A stretch of DNA of 64,000 nucleotides from Maratus speciosus (lineage: Eukaryota; Arthropoda; Arachnida; Araneae; Salticidae): assembly GCA_963932465.1 (NCBI GenBank), contig OZ010800.1, positions 95,437,307-95,501,306 on the forward strand, in the 5' to 3' direction. The notes beneath the pieces were generated by a model. That model was given only the letters and a program-made list of their open reading frames with translations. It made no database searches and was not told the DNA's origin. The position numbers and the translations under genes are program-made. Shown here piece after piece: positions 1-12,690 of this stretch; position 1 is the first letter of the stretch; each line of letters opens with the position of its first letter.

Positions 1-201
1 AAAAAGCGTTTGAACATAAACGATCCTTAAAACGAAATCTGATCAATATCTTAGGAAATCAATATCTGCGAAATGAATTCATCTGCTTATGTAACACATA
101 GTGCAGATACAATCGATGTCGTACAGCAGTGCAAGCAAAAATCCCACATGTTTCTGAGTATATATGTGAAAACCGCACCTTCCTATTGTACATAGTTTTC
201 T

Positions 202-999
202 AACTAGTAAATCTGCAGATCAGGAACCTCAACGTCAGTTCTGCAAGTCATTGTTTTTAGACACACTCTGGTAATATTCAATTTTCTGCAAACCGCAATT
301 TAAAGTTTTCAAATTATGTAATTATTTATAAGAATAAAAAATACGAAGTTTTCAGACGTTAGTGTTAGAAGCAAGACGTAGTATAGTTAGTTGCAGACGT
401 AGAAGCGTTAAATTAAAAACGTTGTTATGTAAGGATATTTTGAAATTTTCATGAGCTACTAATTCTGGTATTTTTTTAAATAATAAAGTCTTCAGGGGGG
501 CTCCGTACGTCTGAACCCACCGTGGTCTCATTAATTTACATATGTAACTTTTTATTGATTGCGCTAATGGTTATCGTAAATCTCAGATTTCTTTTTACAC
601 TTTCGAGCCTTATTTTTCAATACTGGTAGACAGAAAATGATTTACGTTGACGGGATTATATTAAAAGTTTAGGTTTTATGAATGAAAATGTAATTTCCTT
701 TTAAAAATAAAATAATTTTCATTCATATTTTCTGAAATGAGGCGGTATTAAGAAGTAACACTCATCAAAAAATACTTTTTCAGGCAATCTAGTTAATATT
801 TGGTTTTAAAGAATGAAAATATTTATTTTCCGATATAATGACGTCATTTTCGACAGCGATAATTTTGCGGTGCATAAATTTGACGTTTATATGAATTTGA
901 TTTTTTTATTTCATTTTCCTCTTGCACATGAAAATCTTTCAAATCCAAATTAACTATTTAGGATAAATTATTATTCCGATATCGGATTTTCTTGGCAAC

Positions 1000-1037
<38 letters not shown>

Positions 1038-1822
1038 TTGTTAAAATTTTATAGCAAAATGTCAATTTATTCCTTATAAAAATAATGAACTTTTTAATTT
1101 AAAAGAAAATTATTTCAACAAAATCAATAGAACATAGCCTTTCTTTATTTCTGGGGGTAAATTCCATCTATGTGTAAAGACACAAAAGCATTAATTCCTC
1201 CTTTCGAAGTTGATTTGACTTCAAACAATTACGCATATTTTCACATTTCCGATATTTTTAGGTGTAGTTCCTTTGCTAGGCAGCAGTTAAAAGAAAATTA
1301 AGACAATGAAATATGTGCATTAAAAAAAAAACGAAATTTATAAAAGGAAATATTTTATATTATTGGAACACATATATAAAATCCCTCCATAAGTTATACA
1401 TTGAATTTAAAAACTCTGACAAATGTATACACAAAATTTCAAACTAATATGAATAATGTATGGTTCCAATTAGGAAATTCCATCATCCATAATTTAATAT
1501 TTAAATCATTCAATCATGTGAGCCATTTCCTTTCAACAAATAAAAATGGAAAAATCAACTGAATTGCTATAGGAAAGCATTAGGCGCAAAATAAAATGTT
1601 CTATATATTCCGAACGAATGAACCAAATTTAACCAAAAACTATACAGCTAAATCCGGGTACCTCACCAACATGCATCCTTAATTTCAAGCTAATCGGATG
1701 CTTTTTATGGCAGTTATCGCGAGACAGACAGACTAACTAACTAACAAACAAACTATCAAACAGATGGAAACCAAAAACTTTTCGGCTCTCCACAGTAAGC
1801 CTTCACTGACGTTTCGGCAATT
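202..1822. repeat. Tandem duplication, copy 1
   Basis: The stretch beginning with AACTAGTAAATCTGCAG and ending with CTTCACTGACGTTTCGGC recurs at 1,925-3,712 in the same orientation with the same internal order of blocks. Shared blocks include TGCAAACCGCAATTTAAAG, the GACGTCATTTTCGACA block and the AACATGCATCCTTAATTT block near the end. Copies differ by scattered substitutions and small indels, so the duplication is not recent. Copy 1 carries a pure A run at about 1,004-1,035. No coding capacity is visible; a short frame at 1,764-1,997 only reads across the junction between copies. It ends near a GACAGACAGAC run. Confidence 0.8.
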
Positions 1823-1924
1823 ATTAACATTTCAAAACTCCCGGAACTTCTGGATCTCCCGGCATATATACATATATATATATATATCAACAAGGAGCAA
1901 TTGCATGCTACAACAAAGTAAATT

Positions 1925-3712
1925 AACTAGTAAATCTGCAGATCAGGAGCCTCAACGTCAGCTCTGCAAGTCATTGTTTTTAGACTCACTTTGGTAATAT
2001 TCAGTTTCCTGCAAACCGCAATTTAAAGTTTTCAAATTATGTAATTATTTATAACAATAAAAAATACGAAGTTTTCAGACATTAGAAGCATTAAATTAAA
2101 AACGTTATGGAAGGATATTTCAAAATTTTCATGAGCTGTTAATTCTGGTATATTTTTTAAATAATAGATTTCTTCAGGGGGGATCCGCCCCCCTTAACCC
2201 CCGTGGTCTTGTTAATTTACATAGGTAACTTTTTATTGATTGCGCTAATGGTTAGCGCAAATCTTAGATTTATTTTTACACTTCCGAACGTTATTTTTCA
2301 ATACTGGTAACACAGAAGATGATTTACATTGACGCAATTATATTAAACGTTTAGGTTTTATGAACTAAAATGTAATTTCCTTTAAAAATAAAATAATTTT
2401 CATTCATATTTTCTGAAATGAGGGGGCATTAAGAAGTAACACCCGTCAAAAAAAAAAAAAAAAAAAAAAAATCAGGCAATCTAGTTAATGCTTGGTTTTT
2501 AAGAATGAAAATATTTATTTCCCGATACAATGACGTCATTTTCGACAACGATAATTTTTCGGTGCATAATTTTGATATTTACTATATATTTGCTGTTTAA
2601 AAGTTGTTTTTTTCTCATTGGAATTTTCGATTAAGAATTAACATGTCTGTTAGCTGTGTGCAGACGATAAACCATGAGATATTAGTAACATTTTTTTTTT
2701 AATAAGAATTAATATCATAACACAAGCCCCTTTTATTTCAACCTCAAAACGTATTTTGTTTTATTTTTGATATATAAGATCAAATTCACCTTCTTTTCGT
2801 ATTTTCACTTTATTTCTAATATGAAGGCGTATTCATGTCTATTTTTTATTTCATTTTCCTCTCGCACATAAAAATCTTTCAAATCAAAATTAACTGTTTA
2901 GGATAAATTTTTATTCCGGGATTGAATTTTCGTGGCAACGGCGAAAAAAAAAATGATTGTTAAATTTCATAGCAAATGTCGATTTATTCCTTATGAAAAT
3001 AATGAACTTTTTAATTTAAAAGAAAAATATTTGAACAAAATAAATAGAACATAGTCTTTCTTTATTTCTGTGGTAAATTCCATCTATATGTAAAGACACA
3101 AAGGCATTAATTCGTCCCTTTTGACTTTGATTTAACTTCAAACAATTTCAAATACTTTCACATTTACGATATTTTTAGGTGTAGTTCGCTGCTAGGTAAC
3201 AGTTAAAAGATAATAAAAACAATTAAATATGTGCTTAAAAAGAAAATTTATATTAAAAAAAATATTTTATGTTATTGAAACACATATATAAAATCCCTCC
3301 ATAAAAGTTATACACCGAATTTAAAAACTCACAAATGTATACACAAAATTTCAAACTAATATGAATAATGTATGGTTCTAATTAGGAAATTTCATCATCC
3401 TTAATTTAGCATTTAAATCCTTCAATCATATGAGCCATTTCTTTTCAACAAATAAAAATGGAAAAATCGTCTGAATTGATATAGCAAAGCATTAAGTCGC
3501 AAAATAAAAAGTTCTATATATTCTGAACGAATGAACCAAATTTAACCAAAAACTATACAGCTAAATCCGGGGATTTCACCAACATGCATCCTTAATTTTA
3601 AGATAATCGGATGCTTTTTACGGCAGTTATCGCGGAACAGACAGACAGACTAACGGAAACCAAAACTTTTCGTGTCTCCACAGTAAGCCTTCACTGACGT
3701 TTCGGCAATAAC
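1925..3712. repeat. Tandem duplication, copy 2
   Basis: Second copy of the 1.6-1.8 kb unit, following copy 1 after about 100 bases that include a (TA)n stretch at 1,864-1,886. It is longer than copy 1 because of roughly 260 extra bases at about 2,582-2,843, between the block ending GGTGCATAA and the block starting ATTTCATTTTCCTC. That is either an insertion here or a deletion in copy 1. A run of about 20 A lies at 2,449-2,470. I see no gene. Confidence 0.8.
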
Positions 3713-4580
3713 TATTGCAAGAGTATCAGAAATAGGAATTCACCAGCAGATCAACTACAATCTTTCAATTTGTTTTTTGATATATTTTTCATAAATTTGT
3801 AATTAACTGCATTTTTTAAATCAAACAACCTGTTTTGACACAGAAATAATATATCTGATTGACGAGAGCAAACCAAAACGCAGATTAACTTATGATCAGT
3901 CAATCTATACGTTTCGGTCCTTTGTCACTAAACTAAAATCTGCCAACAAAAAGGCAGATTTTCATTTTATTTTGAACACCAAATAAATATTTAAAAAGGT
4001 GTAAAATTGCGGGAAAGTGTTTATATTAATATTATTACTCCTATTATGTTTAAACTTTTAAAATTTTCAATAGGAAAAAAAATAGTCCGATAGGAAAGTT
4101 CCTAAAATTAAGGTCATACATCCGTAAACGTTAATCCCCGCAGGCCGGCGATAACTACGAATGGGAAAACTTTAAACTCAATTACCTCAAATTATTTATT
4201 TTCAGATAATTTGCACAACAATTTTGGGCAGCTATTTGAGGGAACAATCTTACAAAAGCAGCACTTAATGCAGTATTTTCTTTACAAAGGATTTTCCTTC
4301 TGCACATTTCTAGTTGTTACAAAACAATTTCCAGTTATGCTTTCAATATCTTAATAGATATTCCTCCCATTTTCATTACCATTAAATATGAGTTCACTAA
4401 AAGTAAAATCCTCCATTTGGAGAATGAAGCTATCTCACAGCAATATTTTCCACAAATGATAATCCAAAATGATTCCGTGAAATATTCCTGGCTGGCAGGT
4501 TCATCCGGCAGATGAGACTTCCCATCACCAAGTAAATTCGACTATAAATTCTTTACTCTCCCAATCACAATTTTACAGTC
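3713..4580. other. AT-rich spacer with one strong hairpin
   Basis: No gene seen. A perfect 10-bp stem, AAAATCTGCC at 3,935-3,944 and GGCAGATTTT at 3,953-3,962, encloses an 8-base loop. The sequence from about 4,190 may belong to the retrotransposon relic that follows, but I could not read a domain there. Confidence 0.4.
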
Positions 4581-5031
4581 TTCACCAATGGCTCAAGCAC
4601 TATTACCGTAGTAGCCACAGCTTTCTGCGCTACGGAAGACATTGAAGTGATTGACGGGTGGTCCTGCATGCTGGATGACAATAATTTCTTTTTCCAATCA
4701 GAACTCTTTGCCATTTTTTAAGCTTTAGAATGGATTTCTAACAATACCTAAATATTTTAATTCCCATTTTTAGTCTTTCCAGCCTGCAGGTTATCAATGC
4801 ATTAGGTTAAAGAAATCCCCAAGCCCACATTTCAGCCTTATAAGGATATCCTGGGAAATGAAAAGACAGATGTGTTGGCAATGCAGGAAACTGCTAGATC
4901 ATCAGCTGATTTTTCACTCCCAGTACCGCACTCACACATAAAAAAAGATCTTCGCGCTCACTTTAGAAAACAATGACAGAATCAGTGGGACTGCTGGGAC
5001 AAAAGTAGATACACCTACGATCTGGTCCCAG
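4581..5031 (+). pseudogene. Decayed RNase H domain of a non-LTR retrotransposon
   Basis: One reading frame across this stretch, with stop codons, spells the landmarks of a retrotransposon RNase H in the right order. They are an FTNGS motif at the start (the usual TDGS, first catalytic Asp replaced by Asn), then AFC, then QSELFAIF followed after a stop by ALEW, then SLSSLQVINAL, then GNEKTDVLA, which corresponds to the family's GNExAD motif. A segment with W and D/K-rich residues follows up to about 5,031, as in the C-terminal tail of Jockey/R1-like ORF2 proteins. In-frame stops sit after QSELFAIF and after the tail at 4,974-4,976. The reverse transcriptase is not recognisable upstream, so this is a 5'-truncated relic. 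Family assignment below non-LTR is inference. Confidence 0.72.
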
Positions 5032-5174
5032 TAGTGTTTTGGATCTTCTCTTACTCACTCCCTCCAATACGGCTTTTCTTATCGGTCATGGTCTCTTCGG
5101 GTGATACCTCTTCAAGTTCAAGAGCCTCGATCGATCTGAGGTCGATCTCTACAACGCCGTATTTACGTTTTCGA

Positions 5175-5243
5175 TTTTTTTTTTTTTTTTGCAGTTTTTT
5201 TTTTTTTTTGCAGCTTTTTTTTTTTTTTTTGCAGCTTTTTTTA
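5175..5243. repeat. Poly-T tracts separated by GCAG
   Basis: Three runs of 10-17 T are separated by GCAG. The run lies about 150 bases after the RNase H relic on the same strand, so it is not a simple poly-A tail. It is low complexity and creates a Phe-rich open frame that I do not regard as a gene. Confidence 0.8.
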
Positions 5244-6605
5244 TGGGGATACTTTCACTCTCCAAAGCAGTTCCGAAAGAGAAAGTATTCTCACATTATT
5301 AAATCGCAAACAAAATTGAAAAATTATAACCCGGCTATTGTAGAGATTTACCCCAGTTATTCAATGCGAAAAAATCGTTTAAAAATTATGAAATATAAAC
5401 AGAATATTTTAAAAGAACTATCCTATAGGAACTAAATTGTTTTCGCGTGCGTGAAGTAGCCTCTTAACGGATTTACTTACTTTTATTTGTTGTTGTTGTT
5501 GCTATTTTTAAATAAAAGAAATTAAATTATCTAGACAATATAAATAAAAAAATTACAACAAAAATACATGATTAATTTCAATAGATTTTGAATGTTTATT
5601 ATATTTTTTTGTTGTTGTTTCACGTATAATAGGGAGACAACGTAATTAGCAGTAAAAAAAAAAAAAGCACGGCTCAAAATAATGGAACCTGGACTCCTGG
5701 ACTCAAAATCGTTGAATAACTAGTTTTCCAAGATCACTTTTTCGTTCAATAATAGAAGGTTTGTTATGATTTTCTGACAATTTCTCGAATGTATTTAATT
5801 TCTATATAGCATAAATAGTTAAATGCTAAAAATGAATAAAAGTCTTATTTAATTACATGTCCTAATTTACGATCAAATTTCAGTCAATTTTCAATATTTG
5901 AAACCTTTCACGTGCCCTATTAGTTAAGCTATACGTTACATTAGAATATGCTCAGAATTGTGATTTAATTACTTTTTTATTCGCTCTCCAAAGAAGCAGT
6001 TGGTTTGCCAGATTTAAAGATCATTAAACATAATCCTCATATTACTCTTGATTGACAGGAATTAATTCCCGATAAAATTTATGCTACAATGGATTATATT
6101 ACCTCCGTTGGTTAATCATGTGGAAAAATATCAACAGTTATGAGTCGGAAGTCATAAATTATCGAACCAAATTTTCGAGAACTCAATTACTGTGAGAAAT
6201 TTGCACATGCAATCGCTATCAGAAGTAATTGAATTATTAATGAAATACGTTAAATTAGCTATTAACAACAAATTTTAATATAGTTATTAATGATGGAAGG
6301 TAATTTAATTATTTCTGAATGAATTCAGTTTAATATTCTTAAACTTTTAACATTTATTTTATAAAATTGGATTATAATGTATAATATTTTTTTTGGTAAA
6401 AATCAAACACATAAATTTAATTACTGAATTTCAATATATTCATCATTTACATTAAAGAATTCAGGTATATTATTTACATGTAATGAAATTTGTCACTTTT
6501 TACAAAATTTATGTATTATAGTATAAATAGTAAATTTTAGTACATTTTTATAAGATAGAAATGCAAGTATCAGCATCTTCACTTATACTTTGCTTATTAG
6601 GGTAT
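5244..6605. other. AT-rich stretch without a recognised gene
   Basis: Contains TTGTTG microsatellite patches near 5,485 and 5,609 and an A run at 5,655. No domain, TIR or RNA gene seen. Confidence 0.4.
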
Positions 6606-6606
6606 T

Positions 6607-6860
6607 ATACAGGGTATTTCTTTTTACAGTTTAACAAGAGTAAATTGCTCAATCGGAAGTTTTAGATCTATAGTTTGAATTGTATAAAGAATTTTCATCT
6701 CTATCATATGAAAATCCATTTACGTTAAAATAGTTATTTTTTTTTCAAATTCACAAAATTTAAATTTTTATACAGCCCGTGGATCATATACCTTATAGTT
6801 AGAAAAACCTTTGTCATGCTCTAACGAGTAAAACAGTAGAACTTCCGTTCTTCTACGGCC
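6607..6860. repeat. Diverged single arm of a TACAGGGT-type terminal repeat
   Basis: Starts with TATACAGGGTATTTC and continues through a segment ending AAATTTTTATACAGCCCG followed by TATACCTTATAG. The left arm of the large element at 25,654 has the same order: TACAGGGTGTCC, then AAATTTTTATACGGTCCC, then TATAAGTTATAT. I read this as an old relative of that family with no visible partner arm. Confidence 0.45.
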
Positions 6861-7280
6861 AAAACTCCCAGTTATAATAGAAGTGCTTAAGATACTCTGG
6901 CTTTAATTTTTTTTCTTGTGGTTTACAATATCGTTTTAAAAGTGTTAAAAGAATCGGAGGTATGAACAGACTTAATGAAAAGAAATTAAGATGGATTGAA
7001 AAACAAATGATGGTTTTATAAAACGACATAGTGGAATGTATTTTTTTCAATACATCAACAAAAAAGTATGCGAATTGGCAGTCTCTAAAAAAAAAGTAAG
7101 GAGTCAGAAAACAAGAAGATGATTACTAAAATAAAAGGTCAAGTGCGAGTATTACTCGAGCTCAGAGGGTTCCGCTTAATAAATATATGAATTATTAAAT
7201 ATATTTTTAAAATAATCGTTGCTAAAAGAATAATAAGACTTTGTAAAAATCAATACAAGGTAGTGTTGGGTATAGCTGTA

Positions 7281-8248
7281 GGGTAGGGGAGTACACAGTG
7301 AGACATGGTACACAGTGAGACAGCAGCCATTTTGACATATAGTTATAACTTTTTCTCTTAGCTGGAACACACACTGAACCACCTCATCTTATGCAACACG
7401 TGGATGTAGTTTCGGCACTTCGGTTACTCCTCCAACAAAATAGTAAATAATTATTTATTTTACAGGGGTTAAAGTTACATAAACGTCCATTTTAGAGTTT
7501 ATTTCTTTCATTATAGCTTATATTTACTTAACCAAACCTAGTTATATCTAATGATAGACTATGTGGACAAAACGACACAAGCATTCAAAGCTGTAAAATT
7601 GATGATGAAACAGATATGGCATCCATTTTTGTTACAACGTAACGAAAGTACACAGTGAGACATACAGTTGTGGTACACAATGAGACGTGCCTCATTGTGT
7701 ATCTACTATGCTGTTGTGATGTAAAATAGTTATTTATTAATAAAAGAAGGTTTTCTCTCTCTCTCTCTGTCTGTGTGTGTGGGGGGCGTGCGATGGCTAG
7801 TGAAATCTACTAAACGTTAGATGTTGAAAATTTGCATGAAGGTAGCCCAATGTCTGCCATTGTTCACGCGAGGCTCATATTTTTAAAAAAAATTTAATCT
7901 AGAAATATTAATTAGAAGTCATAAACTGCAGAAATTTATTGATATAGTGTAAAAATGTATGATTTATGAAAATATATACATTGTCTCACCGTGTACCTCT
8001 TGTGGTACACATTGAGACAATTTTCGATACTCCGTTATTCTGCTTCTATGCTTTTATACATAACTTTTTTAAAACCATTTATACATTAATGTGTAGCGTA
8101 TTTGTGTAGCTTAAAGATGTTGCAAAAATATTTTCAAAAGAATAAAAATCGTTGCCATTCGTTAGGAAATAATAATTTTCGTCTGACTGTGTACTATATA
8201 CCAGAAGTATATATGTACAGAACTATATGTGTACTATATACCCTCCCC
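7281..8248. mobile_element. TA-flanked element with iterated GTACACAGTGAGAC words
   Basis: Ends are GGGTAGGGGAGTACACA at the left and, on the other strand at the right, GGGGAGGGTATATAGTACAC. Both are flanked by TA (7,279-7,280 and 8,249-8,250). Inside, a 14-base word GTACACAGTGAGAC and close variants occur at least eight times in both orientations: forward at 7,291, 7,308, 7,648, 7,673 and 8,005, reverse at about 7,689, 7,983 and 8,181. Two pairs sit back to back as palindromes. Length is 968 bases, and no transposase is readable. A CT/GT microsatellite lies at 7,757-7,781. I class it as a non-autonomous DNA transposon of the same architecture as 23,623-25,341 and 51,393-52,719. Confidence 0.6.
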
Positions 8249-9890
8249 TATATACCAGAAAGTATGAGTGGGATAACTCTTTTTTTAATCTTATCCTAAT
8301 CTGTTTATGATGAACTTAATTCGGTACTGACCATAAAAATAGTGCATATTTAAATTTCTTTTAGCATTTCATAAAATTAAATTCAGCGTAATAATAATCA
8401 TATTTTTTACAGTGTAGCTAAAACAAAGCCCTTGTTCAAAGTTTAAACTTGGCATAGTGCTAAGCGCGCTTCAAGAGGAGGTCGCAAACTTTAAACCCCG
8501 CCTCCTTGGTCCGTGCCGCGCTTTACAAATAGGTTTTTAATTAATTTTTAATGACAGGGTAGGCGCATTGAGAGATCCAATGCAAACTAGTCGCAAATCC
8601 CATAGTATTTATGTGATTAATTCTAATTAAATTAGTCTGTTTTTAACAATTTGACGTTTATTGCTTTTATATTGATACTGGACATCACACAAATATATCA
8701 TTAAAAGTTGTTATGTAGTATCTAAAAGACGATGGTACATAGTGTACGCCGACCCTGCCATTATGTATGTCCAAACCGTCCGTGTCTTTAAGATTTAATA
8801 TCTCGGCTAATAACCGACGATTTTTTTAAAATCATTATTAACAATTCTTTGATGCTTCTGTTAAAATAGGAACCCACAGCGGTCCTCAACACCTTTGCTG
8901 AATATATGCAAATAGAAATTGGTGTAACGCAAAAATGCGCTTTTCTCAAAAACTATGTGACCTAGGGCAATCACTGTAGTTTTGTTGCAATGTTTAAATG
9001 AACGTCTACTACCTCTAATTTTTTCATATTTTTCAGTTTCAGTAGATTCGAAAATAGAGGGGGGTGGTGGATATATTTTTCACTGCATTTTCGACGATCT
9101 CTGAAAATACAATAACCTGAAATTGAAATAAATGTATTTTTGAATTGAACGTTACAAAAACTTTCATACTATACCCCACACGATATACAAAGAAAAGATT
9201 TTTTTTTTTTACAAGTAACTTAATTAGCCCCTAAACATTTTCCTTTATATGTTTGTGACTGTTTAATAATTTGTAATTATGTTGGTCAATAGTCTTTATT
9301 ACTTCCCCAAATTTGAACTTTCCACGTTCCAAAGTTTACGAGTAAAATGACTGTGACATACAGACAGACAAACACAGGAGTGATCTTATAATGTTTCTGT
9401 TTTTAATTTTTAAGTACGAAACTCTAAAATGAAATCAATAGTCGAAGCAGCCATGTTGGTAGATGTGTACGGTAAAAAGCCGTTTATTTTACTTTAGAAA
9501 ATATAAATTCAAATAAAAAAGCTCAAAATATAAAACTAATACTTGAATATAATGATTTTTCATAATATATATATATATATTATATATATAAAATCCTAAT
9601 GAAACGAATTTATGAAACGATTCTATGAAACAACTGATTAAACAACTGATTGTTTCATGGCGAATTCTCCTAAAATATGGAATATTTTGCAATGAAATTG
9701 ACACCAAAAATCTGTATTGATCCGTAGATCTCAAAACTGGTATTAGGATTTTGAAATTCGAATTAGTTTTCGAAATATTAACTTTTTTCAAATTTTAAAT
9801 AATTTTCTCCAATGATGGCTACTCAAATTTTAATCAAAACAAATATTTTTTTTTTTCATATTTTATAAAAAGTTATTATTTTAAACTAAT
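8249..9890. other. AT-rich spacer, no gene seen
   Basis: A (TA)n stretch with inverted halves lies at about 9,566-9,591. A GACAGACAAACA patch occurs near 9,362. Short open frames here show no recognisable residues. Confidence 0.4.
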
Positions 9891-10083
9891 TTGGCGACCA
9901 GTTTGGCCTCCTTTAAATGTATATTAACAAATATTATATTACTTTTATTCATAATTGAATTTGTATTTTATTATCATTTTATTTAATACAAAACTTTCAT
10001 TTAAAACTGAAACATTTAAAATAAATGGCTTTCACTTCTTACTTTTTTTTTAAACAAAACGAAAAGAAAAATATTAGACCCAG

Positions 10084-10180
10084 ATGTCATATACGCAACG
10101 GGTTACCTAATTGGCGCCAAAATGACGTTATTTTGCCTGACATGGTAACCCGGCTATTGTTGCTTATATTTATTAATAAA
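10084..10180. repeat. Fragment related to the hAT-like miniature inside the 56 kb Helitron
   Basis: CAGATGTCATATACGCAACGGG followed by a TACCTAA segment, then ATTTTGCCTGACATGG and TAACCCGG, parallels 57,052-57,165 on the same strand. Only the left half is seen. Confidence 0.6.
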
Positions 10181-10429
10181 TGTTTATTTTAATTTATTTT
10201 CTTTTTATTTACAAAAAATGTTTTAAATTGTCTTGTTCTATAGTTATTAATTAAACTTTTTTTTATTCATTTTTATTTCATTTTAAAAATAATAGAAAAT
10301 AATTGAAAAATACATATGTAACTGGTATTCGAAAACGAGGTTCTCGCCAAATTGTCTTAAATAAAACGTCGTCACGCCAAATGACAATGTCATGACAATG
10401 CAACAAATCATGACATCTAATTTCAACTT

Positions 10430-10620
10430 CAAAGCAATGTTTTAATGGTACTACTTCTCCCATCGACCAATTTCGCCAAACCACTCCCCAAATTATACAA
10501 ATTGAGATAATTTTTTATTTTAAATAACGAAAGAACAAATAAATTAGTATAATATTAATAAAAATACAAATAAAATGTCGAAATAAAAATCATTTGATGG
10601 CGTAAACTCGTATAACTTCC
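10430..10620. repeat. Repeat segment shared with 46,680-46,905
   Basis: The block from CGACCAATTTCGCCAAACC through AATTATACAAATTGA, AATAACGAAAGAACAAATAA and AATGTCGAAATAAAAA is repeated in the same orientation at 46,730-46,880. There it sits as extra sequence inside a Helitron. The neighbourhood 10,320-10,920 is rich in CGCCAAA / TTTGGCG words on both strands. Confidence 0.7.
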
Positions 10621-11859
10621 TTAAAGTCAAGTGAATGTGACATTTACCATCAACCATTATTGGCGCTTATTCTTATCGTTTGGGGACAGATTTTTGGTCG
10701 ATGAGATAACCAAGTAGTACCAATATTAGTTTTTCTGCATTAAAATATCTCAATTTGTTGATTTTCTGTAAGCAAGTAGACCCTATTGGTTTAAAATGGT
10801 AGTCTCTGGGAATTTGGCGAAATCTTAGAGATTTTGACAAGTTGGCGTCACTTTTGGCTACAAATTTTGGTCCCCAAATTTGACGATACATAGCCAAGTT
10901 GGCACCGTTAGCACCATTAGCACCGTTTTAATTTACCAATCGAAAAAAAAATGTAATTTAACAAATTACAATGACCATTTGGAAAATGATTTTTTCAAAG
11001 ACTAAAATTTAAGACATAAAAAATCGCACGGAGTTGATTATAAATTACGTACGCCATGGTTTACATTTTTCGGTACTGTAAATTTTTAAACTTCTACGGA
11101 GCTGGACATACATTACGTACGCCATTGATTAAACATTAATATTCCTGGACCAATTTTAAATGAAATTTCATTCTTAAACTTCCAAACATCCCACAATATT
11201 ACTTTTTACACCGTCGTATAGAGAAAAAATTTACTTTTAAATGCAATTTGTTCGAAATCTGTATCTCAGTTTGTTTCTGAGTTATTAAATTTTTTGTAGT
11301 TTTTATTACTTTTTTATCATATTGGCAACAGAAGTATCCGTCTCTGTTGAAAATAAAGGGAAAATACAGAGTACTGTATAGACTAATCAGAAAATGAATA
11401 AAATTCGGGATTCAACTAATAAAAAGCTTCAGATATGTTTTTGATCTCCTACCCTGACCAAAGACAATAACCATTTTTCCAAATGGTTAAAAAATGCTAA
11501 CTGGCGAATTAAAAAAAAAAGCTGTTTGTTGGCGAGATTTGCACTCGGTTAACATAAAAGTACCAGGAATTCTTTGCTATGATGGCAACTTTTATGTAGC
11601 TTATTCGAAAAATAATTTTGATTCTTTAATCAAAATTGAAACCTTTCTAATGAAAAGCGAAGTGATCAGTCCATAATTATTTATAGCAGTTACATGACTT
11701 TAAACTATTATAATATAAGTGAAATAATGGCGATAGAATAATATTTGGCGACTTATCACACCTGTGGCTGGCTAACATTAAAATACCAAAATGGCCGCCT
11801 GGAATATAAAAAGCGAAGGTATCCGCCCGGTACTGTTGATGATAGTCACATGACTTAGG

Positions 11860-12690
11860 CTATTATTATAGAGATTGTTTTCAATTCTAAAAACAGCGCA
11901 AAGAACAATATTTCCTAACGATTAAAAATTTATTTACACGTGACTGTTAAAAACAGAAGAAAAACCCTTTAAAATTACTATTAAATGAGTCCGTGTTAAA
12001 AGCAGGAAAATATTGAAAATTATGTCTTGAAAATTGTAGGTACTCCTGAATATTAAAAGAGAAAGTAAACATTAAAATAACAAATTCATTAATATGTGTT
12101 TAACTGTTTCAGAGCAAGGTACTTCAATTTCAAAATCTTGAAATCAGAGAATGGCGCCAGAATTTACAAACAAATTTCGAAAAACAAAAATGCTTTTGTT
12201 CACTTACTTAATAAAAGGAAAATTTTCATCCCAATATCCTGGTGCCAATGTGTCATTTAAGAATTAAAATTAACTGGTCCAAAAACAAACCACCACCCTT
12301 GATGAGGTTAAAGCAGTAACTTTTAGTAATTGTAGTAAATTGTATTATGTCAATCGTTTTATAATGCTGTTAAAAAATACCGGTAGGCAAAGACTCTGTT
12401 TACTTAATTAATTTTATTTCAGGTTCTTTTCAAATGTTTAAATGATCATCTTTAACCAAACACGAAAATAACCTTTGGATTTTTTAGCAGCAACTGATTC
12501 TGCCTTAAATTTTTTTCAATCAAAGGGAATTGAATGGAAAACCGTTTACAGGGAGATCGCTACATGTTTTTTCAGTATAATTTAATCTTCTTTAATATTT
12601 TTAAAACCGATCAGATTAGCGTGATTTTAGATTCTGCTGTGTCTGAACGGAGGTTGGTGAGCGTAGCTTGCAGGGGGCAGAGCCCCCTAG
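11860..12690 (+). mobile_element. Non-autonomous Helitron, 3' part with terminal hairpin and CTAG end
   Basis: The 3' end carries AGGGGG-CAGAG-CCCCCT followed by AG, so the element ends in CTAG at 12,690 next to T, as Helitrons do. Preceding GGTGAGCGTAGCTTGC is the reverse complement of the sequence next to the ends at 46,480 and 56,362. Homology to those two Helitrons, including the ACACGTGACTGTTA and GTTAAAAGCAGGAAAAT blocks, can be followed back to about 11,870. I could not locate the 5' TC end, so the true element may start earlier. No Rep/helicase is readable, so it would rely on enzymes encoded elsewhere. The hairpin is the expected replication/transposition terminator. Confidence 0.72.
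12670..12690 (+). terminator. Helitron 3' terminal hairpin
   Basis: Six-base stem AGGGGG/CCCCCT with a five-base loop, directly followed by AG to give the CTAG end. It matches the hairpins at 46,480 and 56,362 on the other strand. Confidence 0.75.

Noticed and set aside
5034..5435. 133-residue Phe-rich frame
   Set aside because: Mostly poly-T translated as Phe after the retrotransposon relic.
7176..7382. 68-residue minus-strand frame as another zinc-finger tail in the 7-kb element
   Set aside because: It has a few Cys residues but not the CxxC/HExC/CxxCG order.
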